From Carnegiea gigantea (taxonomy: Eukaryota > Streptophyta > Magnoliopsida > Caryophyllales > Cactaceae): DNA of 64,000 bases. Position 1 is the first letter of the stretch; each line of letters opens with the position of its first letter. The stretch covers positions 1,482,191-1,546,190 of the forward strand of contig JAKOGI010000005.1 of the NCBI GenBank assembly GCA_029747015.1, read 5' to 3'. The position numbers and the translations under genes were made by a program. The notes beneath the pieces are model-generated. The model did not search any database. It worked only from the letters and a program-made list of their open reading frames with translations, and was not told where the DNA came from. Positions 1 through 10,376 of this stretch are shown piece by piece.

Positions 1-334
1 CCTCGTTACTTACACTCAACAGCTGGGATGTTCTCATGAGAACCACCTGTTCAAGGCAAAAAATAGAATACAAAAGAACCATAATCAATCCAATAAAATG
101 TAAAATGCATAACGAGAAAAACTATTCACAATATTTGCCATGATATCAATCAAAATATTGAAACGCGTATAAGCGTGAAAGTCTGTACTTTGTTTTTTGG
201 TAGAGAATTTATCCTGTGCATGGAAGAACTCTTAGATCTAGGGAGGTAGCAATGCTACCCCCTTGGCAATCAAAGACAAGCAGGCTTTGAGGAACATAAT
301 TTGCGGTATTCAAAAAGGCAATATGTGATGCTAC

Positions 335-1219
335 CTTGGCCAGGATAAGTTGAGCTTGTACTTGTCCAGCCTGTGCACATCTGTAAACCAGTCCTCCTTT
401 CAGCTGCAACAATCCCCAACGAGAAGATACAAGCATATCATCAAAAGCCACAGCTCTTAAGACATCTTCATCCTCAAGAAACTATTGAAAAGCCTTGCAA
501 CTGTACAAAATTGTCACAAGACAGAAGCGATAAAATTGTCACAAGACAGAAGCGATATTCCATTAAAAGCAAGGATGCAACTAACAAAATCGGTCATTGC
601 GGTATCCCAAGTCAAAGGAACTGGTTTGTCTAGTCAAACTGCAGATCCATAGTCCCCCCCCCCCCCGGGCAACCACCAAAAGAAAAAACACGAAAGAAAA
701 AAGAAAAGAGAGCACAAGCACCAGAACTGCAAGTAGTAAAGGAGCAATACAGCTCATTATGAAGTTTCACTACAAGGGTGCAGCTGACGTCAATTTGTCA
801 AGCCACCAAGCTACCAGATTGACACCATTCCCTGGAGAAGGGGGGGGGGCAGAGTTTGGGTTGCAGAGAGATGTTACCTCACCACACCACTCAAAACTTG
901 TGTAATTTACAAAGTACGCAATTTCACAGAAATCCCACGGCAACACATCCTTTCAGGTCTAAAATACGTGTGATGATCTATCCTATGTCATAAACCCATG
1001 ATAAAATCTTGAATACCACCAAATCCACATCAGAAGATACATATAAGTCCCATTGCCAACTATCAACATTATAAATCATAGTATGCAGGTGGTATTGTCT
1101 TACACAGAGATCGCCTTTGCAAAAGTTTTTGCTCCATCTGAAGATCTGGCGACACAGATCAAGATCTCTTTCAAGATGCCGTAACGTAGATCCGCAAGTG
1201 CTGCTTGCCTTTTGTTCAT
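335..1219 (-). pseudogene. F-box-like gene copy A, N-terminal exons (broken)
   Basis: Exon 1 (1104-1219, 116 bp) starts at the ATG at 1219. It encodes MNKRQAALADLRYG followed by ILKEILICVARSS and AKAIS, the leucine/isoleucine pattern of a plant F-box domain. Its donor is GTAAGA. Exon 2 (335-500) continues the frame as VCKAFQ, then an in-frame TAG, then FLEDEDVLRAVAFDD and a segment with RCAQAGQVQAQLILAK, which resembles the Sel1-like half of the At2g35280/At1g67623 F-box group. Exon 2 ends at a GTAGC donor. Later exons would lie beyond position 1. F-box proteins are substrate adaptors of SCF ubiquitin ligases. The TAG after the F-box breaks the product unless another splice avoids it. Copy B at 7.0-7.8 kb has the same exon sizes and the same TAG. 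The family call is my recognition and is moderate; that the copy is broken is fairly clear. Confidence 0.5.
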
Positions 1220-2388
1220 TGCTTTAAGCTGCTAGCACTAGCATCACCCTTCCATGACAGCAAATGACATCAAATAACAAATCAGTAAGAAGGATATTCA
1301 CCATATAAAGACCCTATTGCAAATTCTCAGTCATTTAGGAGCCTACTTATGCACTTAGTATGGAAGAAATACCAAGAGATCATTCATATAATGTATGATG
1401 ACTATAAATGCTCTATAACCCAAGAGCACCAGAAATAACTATCAAATATAAGTTTAGGGCTTTGGGGGTGCAAATAATCACACAAAGATTTTCTCTCCCA
1501 ACCCCCCCCCCCAAAAAAAAAAGAAAAAAGAAAAAAAGACTGGACTTTTGCAAAGCTGTCTTGCATTGAGCTCTGTCAATTCACATTCTACTATCAATTG
1601 TATTACTGAATCCATGCTAACAACTAAAGTTCGAAGTCATAAACAGCCCAAGAATTAACCACAATTTACCAATTTCATCGAAAATCTGAAAAAACAACCC
1701 TAGAATTTCTGCCATTCTAGAAATTGAATTTGATTGATTCACAAAAAAAAAAATGCTTGATTGATGTTGCTTGCTCAACTAGGTTAAATTAACACAAGTT
1801 AAGTGGCATAACAGCAAGCATTCAAGAGAATGGATTTTGAAAATTGCAGCGATTTCGTTGTGATAATTGAATCATCTTGAGAAACAGGGAGTTGAGGGAT
1901 TGCCTTTGCAGCGAGACTCTCAATCGCAGGGAGACTCTCAGTTACTTGCTCTAGTTGTGAACAACTCGTACAAATGGCAGTTCTTTGGGATTGATCTTAT
2001 TGTTGAATCTTTATCCACGTCTTTCCTGCTCCACTAGCAAGGACCAAATTGTCAAATGTCCAACTAGCAAGACCAAACTGTCAAATGTCCAGCGGGATGG
2101 CGTATTTTCTTTTTTAGTATGCAATTAAGGGTAATTATCCAAAACAATTTTATTGTTCACAGTCACATTGAGAGTAGTTGTTGTGTTAGCACTTATTGCT
2201 CAGATGTTGCCCTGCTCCATTGGCAGTTTATTGCAGAAGCGCATTCTTCACACAGATGAAGACAGACTTTTTTTCCCGATTAATAGTGCCACTAAGGCAG
2301 GGAGTACAAGATCAAAAATCAGTGGTCAGACACCAAAAAAAACAGCATAACCTCTATGCAAGATGTTACATAACCTTCGTAAGACTTC

Positions 2389-3208
2389 TTACACTACATG
2401 ACGAAGAAGTGCTTGTAGTTCTGATATTGCTTGCTCTCGGTACTCTTGCAAGTAGGAAGCCTCAGCCTTTGTAACCTCAATCTCATGCATGATTGCTGCT
2501 ACTTCGTCTACACGAGGCAGTGATGACAAAGCTTTGCGCTGAGAAGCTTCATCAAGTCTTTCTATGATGGTTTTCAAGGCCCTCAAGTGCGTAAGTTCTT
2601 TGTCAAGTTCCTCCACCATGATAACAAAATAACTGGTACGAAGAGGATGATGATTATTATGACAAATCTCCCCTTGCTCTCTGTTCAGCCCCAAGAGTTG
2701 CAGACCCTTAGATGCAGAAAGGCGCATCGTCATTGCCTCAACGCAAAATTGTCGTGCTTCAGACTGCAACAACGCTTCACAACACCAGAGATACTGGTGG
2801 CAATCAAGCTGATCAACAAAATGTCGTAGTATTGTTTGGCACTCATGGTCATGCTGTCCACACTCAATGAGGTACCTCATGTAATGCTTTATGTAAATAT
2901 CCATGTCCCTGAGGTCACCGAGTCTGGCTCCAGCAAGAAAACTCTTTAACAAAATCAAGGTGGTATCCAATGAAATTAGGACATGATCGAGCAGGCAAGA
3001 AATTTTCAAGAAAATCAGAAACCCAGGCAACTTCCTCCGGGAGATTGCCGTCTTTGGCTAGGAGTGTGGAGGAAGATGATGTTTCTTGATCTTCTGCCTC
3101 TTTTTTTAGCGTCAACAGCTGAGAAGTGCTCACGGGAACTATCTGTCCAAGGCCAACCCCCAGGGCAGGGAGTATAAGATGGTGTAAAACCATGGAAATT
3201 CGGAACAT
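2389..3208 (-). pseudogene. F-box-like cluster, C-terminal segment, unit 1
   Basis: A 213-codon open frame (2389-3030) reads through ISLDTTLILLKSFLAGARLG, a Cys/His-rich stretch (YLWCCEALLQSEARQFCVEA) and a Glu-rich helical tail that ends at 2389. An overlapping frame (2915-3208) carries the preceding part, including LLAKDGNLPEEVAW. The frame change near 3000 is either an unrecognised intron or a frameshift. The same segment recurs, more decayed, at about 3.5-3.9 kb and 4.3-5.15 kb, so it is a repeated gene part and not a chance ORF. I assign it to the C-terminal exons of the F-box-like family because the fragments alternate with the N-terminal exons along the minus strand. Nothing in the fragment itself names a function. 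This unit is the best preserved and could still be a real exon. Confidence 0.4.
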
Positions 3209-3499
3209 AGATCAAGGGCCAGTAAATAAAACACAACGACCCCCCCCCCCCCAAAAAAACACACACACAAAAACAAAGCGCACACAGAATGTACCGGAAC
3301 ACACACACAGAATGTACTGAAACACACACATATTTGCAAGCATTTCACATGAGATGCATGCCACTTTCCAGCCTCGCACTGTCATGCATCTTCTTACATT
3401 CCACAAACTTAATTCTTACTCCCATGTGCTCGCTTCTGTAAGTCAACGTAAGCAGGAGGAATGATCCTTTGCTTAATGAATCTCATTCATCACTGATTC

Positions 3500-3900
3500 A
3501 CTCCTTCAAAGAGTGGTAGCAATGACAAAGCACAGCAAGAAAACACATCACCTTTTTAAGCAAAATGCTGAGAAGCTTTATCAAGCTCTCCCATGACAGC
3601 TTTCAAAGCCCTTAACCGCTGGAGTAACATGTTGCATTTCACAATAAGGATACAAGTATAACAGGTACAAGTATGATCATTGCAGAGTTTCTCTCTCATC
3701 TGCTTCTACCTTTACTCCCGCCCAAGAATTGCAAAGCCTCGTATGCAACAAGGCACAAGTACCTCCCCTAACAGAAACACGCTCGAATACCTCTTCAACA
3801 GAGCAAAATGTTGCACAAGTTGAAAACTCTGAGTTCAAAAAATGAGTAACCCAAATCTCAGGATAATAAAAAGTCAATAGTCTGTTCATATGTTGTTCAT
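3500..3900 (-). pseudogene. F-box-like cluster, C-terminal segment, unit 2 (short relic)
   Basis: On the minus strand this stretch aligns by eye with 2530-2790 and 4500-4790. They share a motif read on the plus strand as gagaagctt-atcaag and a block around ccaagaattgcaaagcctc. Reading frames are broken throughout. It is a third partial copy of the repeated C-terminal exon, with no product expected. Confidence 0.4.
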
Positions 3901-4324
3901 TCCAATTTGTTGTAGCAGTTCACAGCTCATACAAAAGAAAACAAGATACGCGGACCTTGCCGCACCTAAGACAAAGCAGTGAGTGACGCCCAACAAAAAT
4001 ACAAATATATCAATTCCTAAGAGCAAGAGGTCACATATCCTTCTTTGTTTTTTTTTTTCTTTTTTCATTTTTGGGGGGGGGGGGGGTGTTAAGTATAAAG
4101 GGAACATTATGTAGCCCTTGTCTCAAGGGTTTCTACCAATGTTATGGTCACATTTCCCTTCATATACCAACCCACAAAATTTATACTTGGAAGTATCACG
4201 TAAGAAGGTTGCAGTACCTAGCACATCATGTCTTTTTCTTCTTTCCTTTTTTTTTTATTTTGGGTGGGGGCATCTTTTGTGATGAGTACCTCGTACATCT
4301 TCTTACATTACACGAGCTCAGTTC

Positions 4325-5140
4325 TTACACCCAACTGCTTCGCCTTAAGCCAAGGGAGAAAAAAAAACCATAAAAATGTAAGACTAGATCTGTTCGCATC
4401 CCTTGCAAGCAAGCTGCATGATTACTAACTTTCTGAACGTCATTCATCATCGATTTTAATTCTTCCAAGATTGCTGACCATGACAGAGCTACACCAGAAT
4501 CATCATCCTTTTCAGGCAACGTGCTCAGGAGCTTTATCAAGTTCTTCCTGCAAAATCCCTGAATGCTGGAGTAGCATGTCATATATCACCATAGGGGTAT
4601 CAGTGTTGCTATTACAAGCATGATCATCACAGACTTCCTCTCCCTTGTCTGCTCCAAGCTCTGCTCTACTCTCTTGTTTTTTCTTCGAGCCCAAGAAGAG
4701 CAAAGCCTCAGATGCAACAACGCACAAAGTGCCTCACCTGAACAGAAATTCGCTCCAACTGCTCTTCACAAGGGCGTAACTTTTTTGAGGAAAAAACTTT
4801 CTGATAAACTGCTGGGCCATTACAAACTGGTTGTGGTTATTATCTCTATATCTGAAGGAGTAGCTCACATAATTGCGTAGGTACAGCTGCATCTCATTAA
4901 ATTCATTGCATCTGACTCATGAGAGAAAAATTTTCGCAAAATCGAAGTGATTTCCAATGAAATTAGGAGAGGTTTGGTCAGGTAAGAAATTTTCCAGAAA
5001 ATAATAACATTAGGGTTTTCCTTTGTGACATTGCCATCTTTGCCTTGAGAGGAGAAGCATGATGGTTCATCTTCACCTGTCACCTCTTTTTTTTTTTGCA
5101 GTTAACAGCTGTTAAGTGCTCACATGAATGATCTGTCAAA
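4325..5140 (-). pseudogene. F-box-like cluster, C-terminal segment, unit 3
   Basis: Three overlapping minus-strand frames (4325-4582, 4512-4727, 4865-5083) carry pieces matching unit 1. FWKISYLTKPLLISLEITSI corresponds to the FLKISCLLDH-LISLDTTLI region. GSKKKQESRAELG-EVCDDH and ILQEELDKA correspond to LGLNREQGEICHN and VEELDKELT. The pieces lie in different frames with stops between them, so this is a decayed copy. With the exons at 7.0-7.8 kb it would form the far end of gene copy B. The plus-strand block near 5100-5160 (aacagctgttaagtgctcac) also recurs near 3115 and at the very start of the window, which marks three unit boundaries. Confidence 0.4.
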
Positions 5141-5899
5141 GGCCAAGAGGGTGAAGATCAAATAGTATAAAACCACATAGTTTGGACTTTGGAAGAATAC
5201 AACAGACATGTCACAGGAACCCTTTATATGGTCAGAATGTACAAAGAAGTACAGATTTTAGACTGGCCGATTAAGGTGTAAATCGGGGAGTATTGCCTCT
5301 CTTTCCTTGGCTCTGTAAGTGGTGCATGCAAAAGTAGTGGCTTAGAAGGTTCAGATCAGGGATCAGCGATGCCGCTGTATCCATCTTTCGATTAAGCTTT
5401 GTGGAAATTATCCGCATCCAAATCCAAGTTTAATCATTTTGCATCCTTTTCATTCATTTGCTTTCCGAAAGCCAGAAAATTCAGAAAAGAATCCCTTATT
5501 ACATATGAGGGAGCACTACGGACATGACATTTCATGTACTATATTACAAATTACAATATGTCATTCCACCAGAGTCTTTCCATGTCAAAAGCGGACACTC
5601 TAATGCAGCAGTGGACAGGTTGCAAAGAGCAATAATGAAGATCCCACAAAATAACCCCACATGTAGGAAGCCTTATGCTTACAGTGATTTTGGGAGACCT
5701 ACAAAATAACTTTATAGAAGACATTTTTAAGATCAAAACCCCCTGCAAGAGGGTACTAAGGAACAAGGGGAGGAAAAAGATAGCAATTCTGAGTGGGTAC
5801 AGACACACAATCATTGACTAATGCGAAGCGTACAAATACTCACTAAACATTAACAATAGAAACCCTTAACTAAGCTCACATCCGGAACAGCACTCGAAA

Positions 5900-6075
5900 A
5901 TAGAAGGGAAAACAGTAAGAGGTAGGCCTAAGAAAAAGTGTGAAGAGGTCATAAGACAATTTTTAGATTATTTATAGCTTACAGAGGACATGATCCTTGA
6001 TAGGAGCATATGGAGTTAAGTACTAGGGTGGTCCAGGATATACAGAGGATTTATTTCAATGTCACTGAGTTAGCT
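5900..6075 (+). mobile_element. Remnant of an RTE-like LINE 3' end
   Basis: The plus strand reads approximately VRGRPKKKCEEVIRQFLDYL, a stop, then LTEDMILDRSIW. This matches the RGRPKKTW…DLTEDMA.DRA.W signature found near the C-terminus of RTE-type plant LINE polyproteins. It is short, carries stops and has no visible poly(A) tail. It lies between the two halves of F-box-like copy B. Confidence 0.5.
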
Positions 6076-7025
6076 TGTTAGTTCTCCTAGGTTTTCTGCC
6101 TTAGTAGTTTCGCTAGTTTGTGACTTCCACATTGAATTGATGCTGCATTTCTGCCTTTTAAACTTGCTCAACCCATGCATGTTTCCTGTGTGATTAATTA
6201 TCATCAGTATTTAGCATGCAGCATGCTCCTTAGTACTGATTTTTAGTACCCAAAATAGCGATGCAGCTTTTATTTCATTGTCTTAATCCTTATTCCATTT
6301 TCGGACTTACAGCTTTAGCCAATTTGTAAATCATCTCTACCTATGAGGATCAAGGCTGTACACAACTAGACTTCTACACAAGGCTCCAATGGGACCTACA
6401 TTGGCTGGTGCTTGTTTTGGGATTCCATTTCTAACAATTCTAAGGTATGTAAGTTAATATAAGCAAAGAACAGCAACTTCAGCAAATCAGATAAATGGTT
6501 GAGAGACTGTCACAATTTGGCTCATACTCAACACCCCCCCCCCCCAAAAAAAAAAACCTCCCCAAAAAAGGAAGAAAATGGTCCCATACAAGAGAGAATT
6601 CAAATAGCATGGGATGTAACCAAGAAGAGGTGAAAGCGTCGAAGAACAGGACAAACCAAAAAGGGAGAAGCAAGATTTGCTATCTTTCCTGAAAAGATAT
6701 ATGGTTAAAAACGAAAGTGCTTGATTAATTGAGAAGATCCTAGAACGAAACTTAGAAGCAACAATGTAATTAATTAATCAGGTCTACAAACTCAACTCGG
6801 ATGGATAAGAACTTGTCAGAGAACTTATGACAGGGATTAAAAGAAAGCATGAACCTAACACAATATCACCATCCAACATTCAACAACAGCTCATTGCCAT
6901 CTCTACATAGTGGACCTAGGGAGGTCAAGATCTAAGTAACGCTACCCACGTGTTAATCATACAGAAACATAAGATACTTTGTGAAGCATTGTTTGTGTTG
7001 ACAACGATATTTCTTAAGCTGTTAC

Positions 7026-7810
7026 CTTTGCCAGGACGTATTGAGCTTGTCCTTCTCCAGCCTATGCAAATCTACAAACAAGTCCTCCCATCAGCTGGAA
7101 CAATCTTCGACTCCGACGACCATCTATCGAAAAATCATCAAAAGCCACAGCTCTCAAGGCATCCTCATCCTCAACAAACTATCGAAAAGCCTTGCACCTG
7201 AATGATATTGTAACCAATCATATTCCACAATCAACAAGCACTCACAAAATAAGTCATTGCAATATCACAACTGAAAGATACTGGCCTTGCAGTGCACCAA
7301 GGCTCGCTGTTCTGGCCCTAATTACCTAGTTGTAGCATTGTGTTTTGTGTTTTGTGTTTTCTATCCTTTTTCTTGTTTTGGGGGGGGGGGGGATATCCCC
7401 ACGCCAGATGACGCCCACCCCCCCCAAAAAAATAGAAAATAGAAAAGAGACTGTGAACAGTGAATACGAACAACCTAAGGAACAACACAGCATGTAAGAG
7501 GAGTCTTTTTGAAAGGTTGTAGAAGATTACTCATATAAAGTATGAAATTTTACATAGATCCCACTGCAGCACATGATTCGCCTAATTCACCTCACTACCC
7601 AGACAGTAAAGTTTCATTACTAGCTATAAAGCCTGTATGTATTAACAAATTAAACTTCCATTCCTCTATCATGGTATGCAGACAGAATACTTACACAGAG
7701 ATTGCCTTTGCAAAATCTTTTGCTCCATTAGAAGATCCAGCCACACGGATCAAGATCTCTCTTAAGATGTCGTGATGTAGATCTAGAAGTGCTGCTTGCC
7801 TTTTCTTCAT
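7026..7810 (-). pseudogene. F-box-like gene copy B, N-terminal exons (broken)
   Basis: Exon 1 (7695-7810, 116 bp) encodes MKKRQAALLDLHHDILREIL, IRVAGSSNGAKDFAKAIS and a closing GT for the next codon. This is a clearer F-box motif than copy A. Exon 2 (7026-7197) begins VCKAFR, then TAG, FVEDEDALRAVAFDD, and later a second TAG inside the RFA-AGEGQAQ segment. Its flanks match copy A as far as the C/A mononucleotide tracts at 1502-1522 and 8139-8166, so whole units were duplicated. A functional parent would be an SCF substrate adaptor. This copy has at least two nonsense codons. Confidence 0.5.
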
Positions 7811-8141
7811 TGTTTTAAACAGCTGACATCAGCCTTACATGACAACAGAGCACCATCAAATCCCCAACAATTAAGAAAACCACTTCCCATATAAAGATCC
7901 AAAATTTGATCAGTCATTTACGGTCCTTCGCCTTTGGACAGATGATAAATCATCAAATATAGCGTTCTTACAAGCTAACTAAGAGTAATGACTAACAAAA
8001 ATGCTCACTCATAATCACCTATATATGATAGCTACCAACGCTCGGTACCATAAAAGCACCACAAATAACTAAAGAATATGAACTTTGGGGCTGTCGGTAT
8101 ACAAACAATCACACAGATTTTCCTTCCCTCCAAACCATCCC

Positions 8142-8176
<35 letters not shown>

Positions 8177-8820
8177 GGGTTTACCGCTATTTGCTTCCAT
8201 TATCAAATTGTATGGCTGATTTCAAGTGGTCGACTGCTGAAGTAAAAAGCCGCCGATAATGCAGGTCATTGATACAATTTATGATCAATTTCACTTAAAA
8301 TCAGGAGAAACCCTATAATTTCTGTCATTCAGACAATTGAACGTATAAATAGTTCGCAAGAAAATCACAGGCTTTAATGCGTTCTTATACTAGATTAACC
8401 CAAGCTAAGCGGTAGAACAGCAAGTAATTTGAGAAAAAAAGAGTATGAACATTATTCCAGCGATCATCACATAGAAAATACAAGCACTTTGAGAAATAGG
8501 GTTTTGGAGGAATCACCCTTGAAAGGAGAGAGAAAACGGCGAAGCATGATGAGTCGATTCAGCTTGATATGTGAGCAGCGAGCGTAATTGTAGCTTGAGT
8601 TACTCGGAATTTGATATGGGAGCGTTTTTCCGACAAGGGAACAGTGAAATTTAGCCACTTAATCTGCTGTTATATTACTCTCCCGATAAATATAGGTAAA
8701 TAAAATAGAGAAACAGCTTGAAATCACGTTTCTAATCTCCTGTTATATTACCCTCATGTTTATATATTTATTTATGCATGTGGTTTTTGACATGATAATC
8801 ATCATATGGGTCCACTATTT

Positions 8821-9852
8821 AGGCTCTATTCTTTTCGTTGATCAATTATAATTTACCAACCTCAATCCACTTCAACCTACTTCAATCTATTTTAACCTAT
8901 TTCAATCCACTTGAAAAAAAATATCAACTTCAACTCACTTCAACCTACCTCAACCTACTTCAACCCACTTCAACTCACTCCCTTCATAATTTTAATAATT
9001 TGTAAAGTATCATGTGAGATTTAATCATTCTTGCACTAAAAAGTTCACTATGCTACTTTTTTGTAAATTATCGTACTTTAGAATTGTTTTATCTTTGTAT
9101 TTTTCTATTTTTTTAGTTTTTATTTTTAAATTTTTAAATTTTTAAATTTTTAATTTTTAATTTTTAATTTTTTGTATTTAATTTTTTTATTTTTTACTTA
9201 TTTTTTATTCTTTATTTTTTATTTTTAATTTTTAATTTTATTTTTAATTTTTTGTATTTAATTTTTATTTTTTATTTTTATTTTTATTTTTTATTTTTGT
9301 ATTCAATTTTTATTTTTATTTTTTAAATTTTTAAATTTTTATTTTTAATTTTTAAATTTTAATTTTAATTTTTAATTTTTTATATTTCATTTTTTATTTT
9401 TTATTTTTTTATTTTTTAAATTTTTTGTATTTATTTTTTAATTTTTATCTTTTTAGTTTTATTCCAAACAAAAGCTACAGAAAATTCCAAAAAAATAAAA
9501 AGTAAAAAATAAAAAATAAAAAATGAAAAATGAAAAATGAAAAATAAAAAATGAAAAAATAAAAAATAAAAAATAAAAAATAAAAAAGAATAAACAAAAA
9601 TTCCACAAAAATTTGATAACTTCATAAATTATCACACATTAATTACATTCTCATTATTTTAATCTACTTCAACCCACCACATAAAAAATATACCAACTGC
9701 AACCCACTTCAACCTACATCAACCCACTTCAGCTTATTTCAACCCACCTCAAAAAAAAATACCAACTTCAACCCACCTCAACCTACTTCAACCTACTTCA
9801 ACCCACTTCACCCTTTTACCCAGCTAATTTACCAACGAAAAAAATAGGCCCT
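8821..9852. mobile_element. 1.03 kb TIR element with foldback-like A/T core
   Basis: The left end aggctctattcttttcgttg (8821-8840) is inversely repeated at the right end (9833-9852), with similarity continuing about 10 bp inward. Inside each end lie direct repeats of the type caacctacttcaacccactt (about 8860-8980 and 9660-9820). The centre has a T-rich arm (about 9100-9460) facing an A-rich arm (about 9487-9595) that could fold back. I see no transposase and no clear target-site duplication. The class is uncertain: hAT-like MITE or foldback element. Confidence 0.6.
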
Positions 9853-10376
9853 TAGCCATACTGTTTTTCAATTTCTGAACACTTCGGGAAAAAACTATAT
9901 TCCAATTAAACTTTGGAAAATTAGTTTGATTTATTCTCCAAATTGTAAAATTCAAAACAAATTACAATTCCTTGTCTTAGTTCTGTTTAAATCGGCGTAC
10001 CTCTAAAATATAAACAACCTATTCCAAGAAAAATATCATATGATGGTATTATTGCTATATTTGAACCAAATCATAAGTGAGATGATGATGGAATTCTTAA
10101 GTAAAAGGATACCTGATGTTCTTATACTTTATTTTTTTTAAAACAGTGAACTAATGATGAAACAAAAAAGCAAAATAGTCCAACAAATACAAAGACACAT
10201 AGAAGCATATACGATTACAACTATTCAACTTTATTGATTGCATAAAGTTGCAAAAAAATTGACTGTCTCATTCTGTCCTATAATTACAACAGCTCAAAAT
10301 ATATAGGAGGGCATCCGATTTTCTAACCAAAATTTTGCAACTAAAGATCTCCTAAGCAACAAATCTTAAATGCAAT
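9853..10376. other. 3' flank of the heparanase-like gene
   Basis: AT-rich sequence with no coding potential that I can support. It probably contains the 3' UTR of the minus-strand gene that ends at 10377. I did not identify a poly(A) site with confidence. Confidence 0.4.

Noticed and set aside
9100..9600. Hydrophobic Phe/Leu-rich minus-strand frame at 9431-9625
   Set aside because: Translation of the A/T-rich core of the TIR element.
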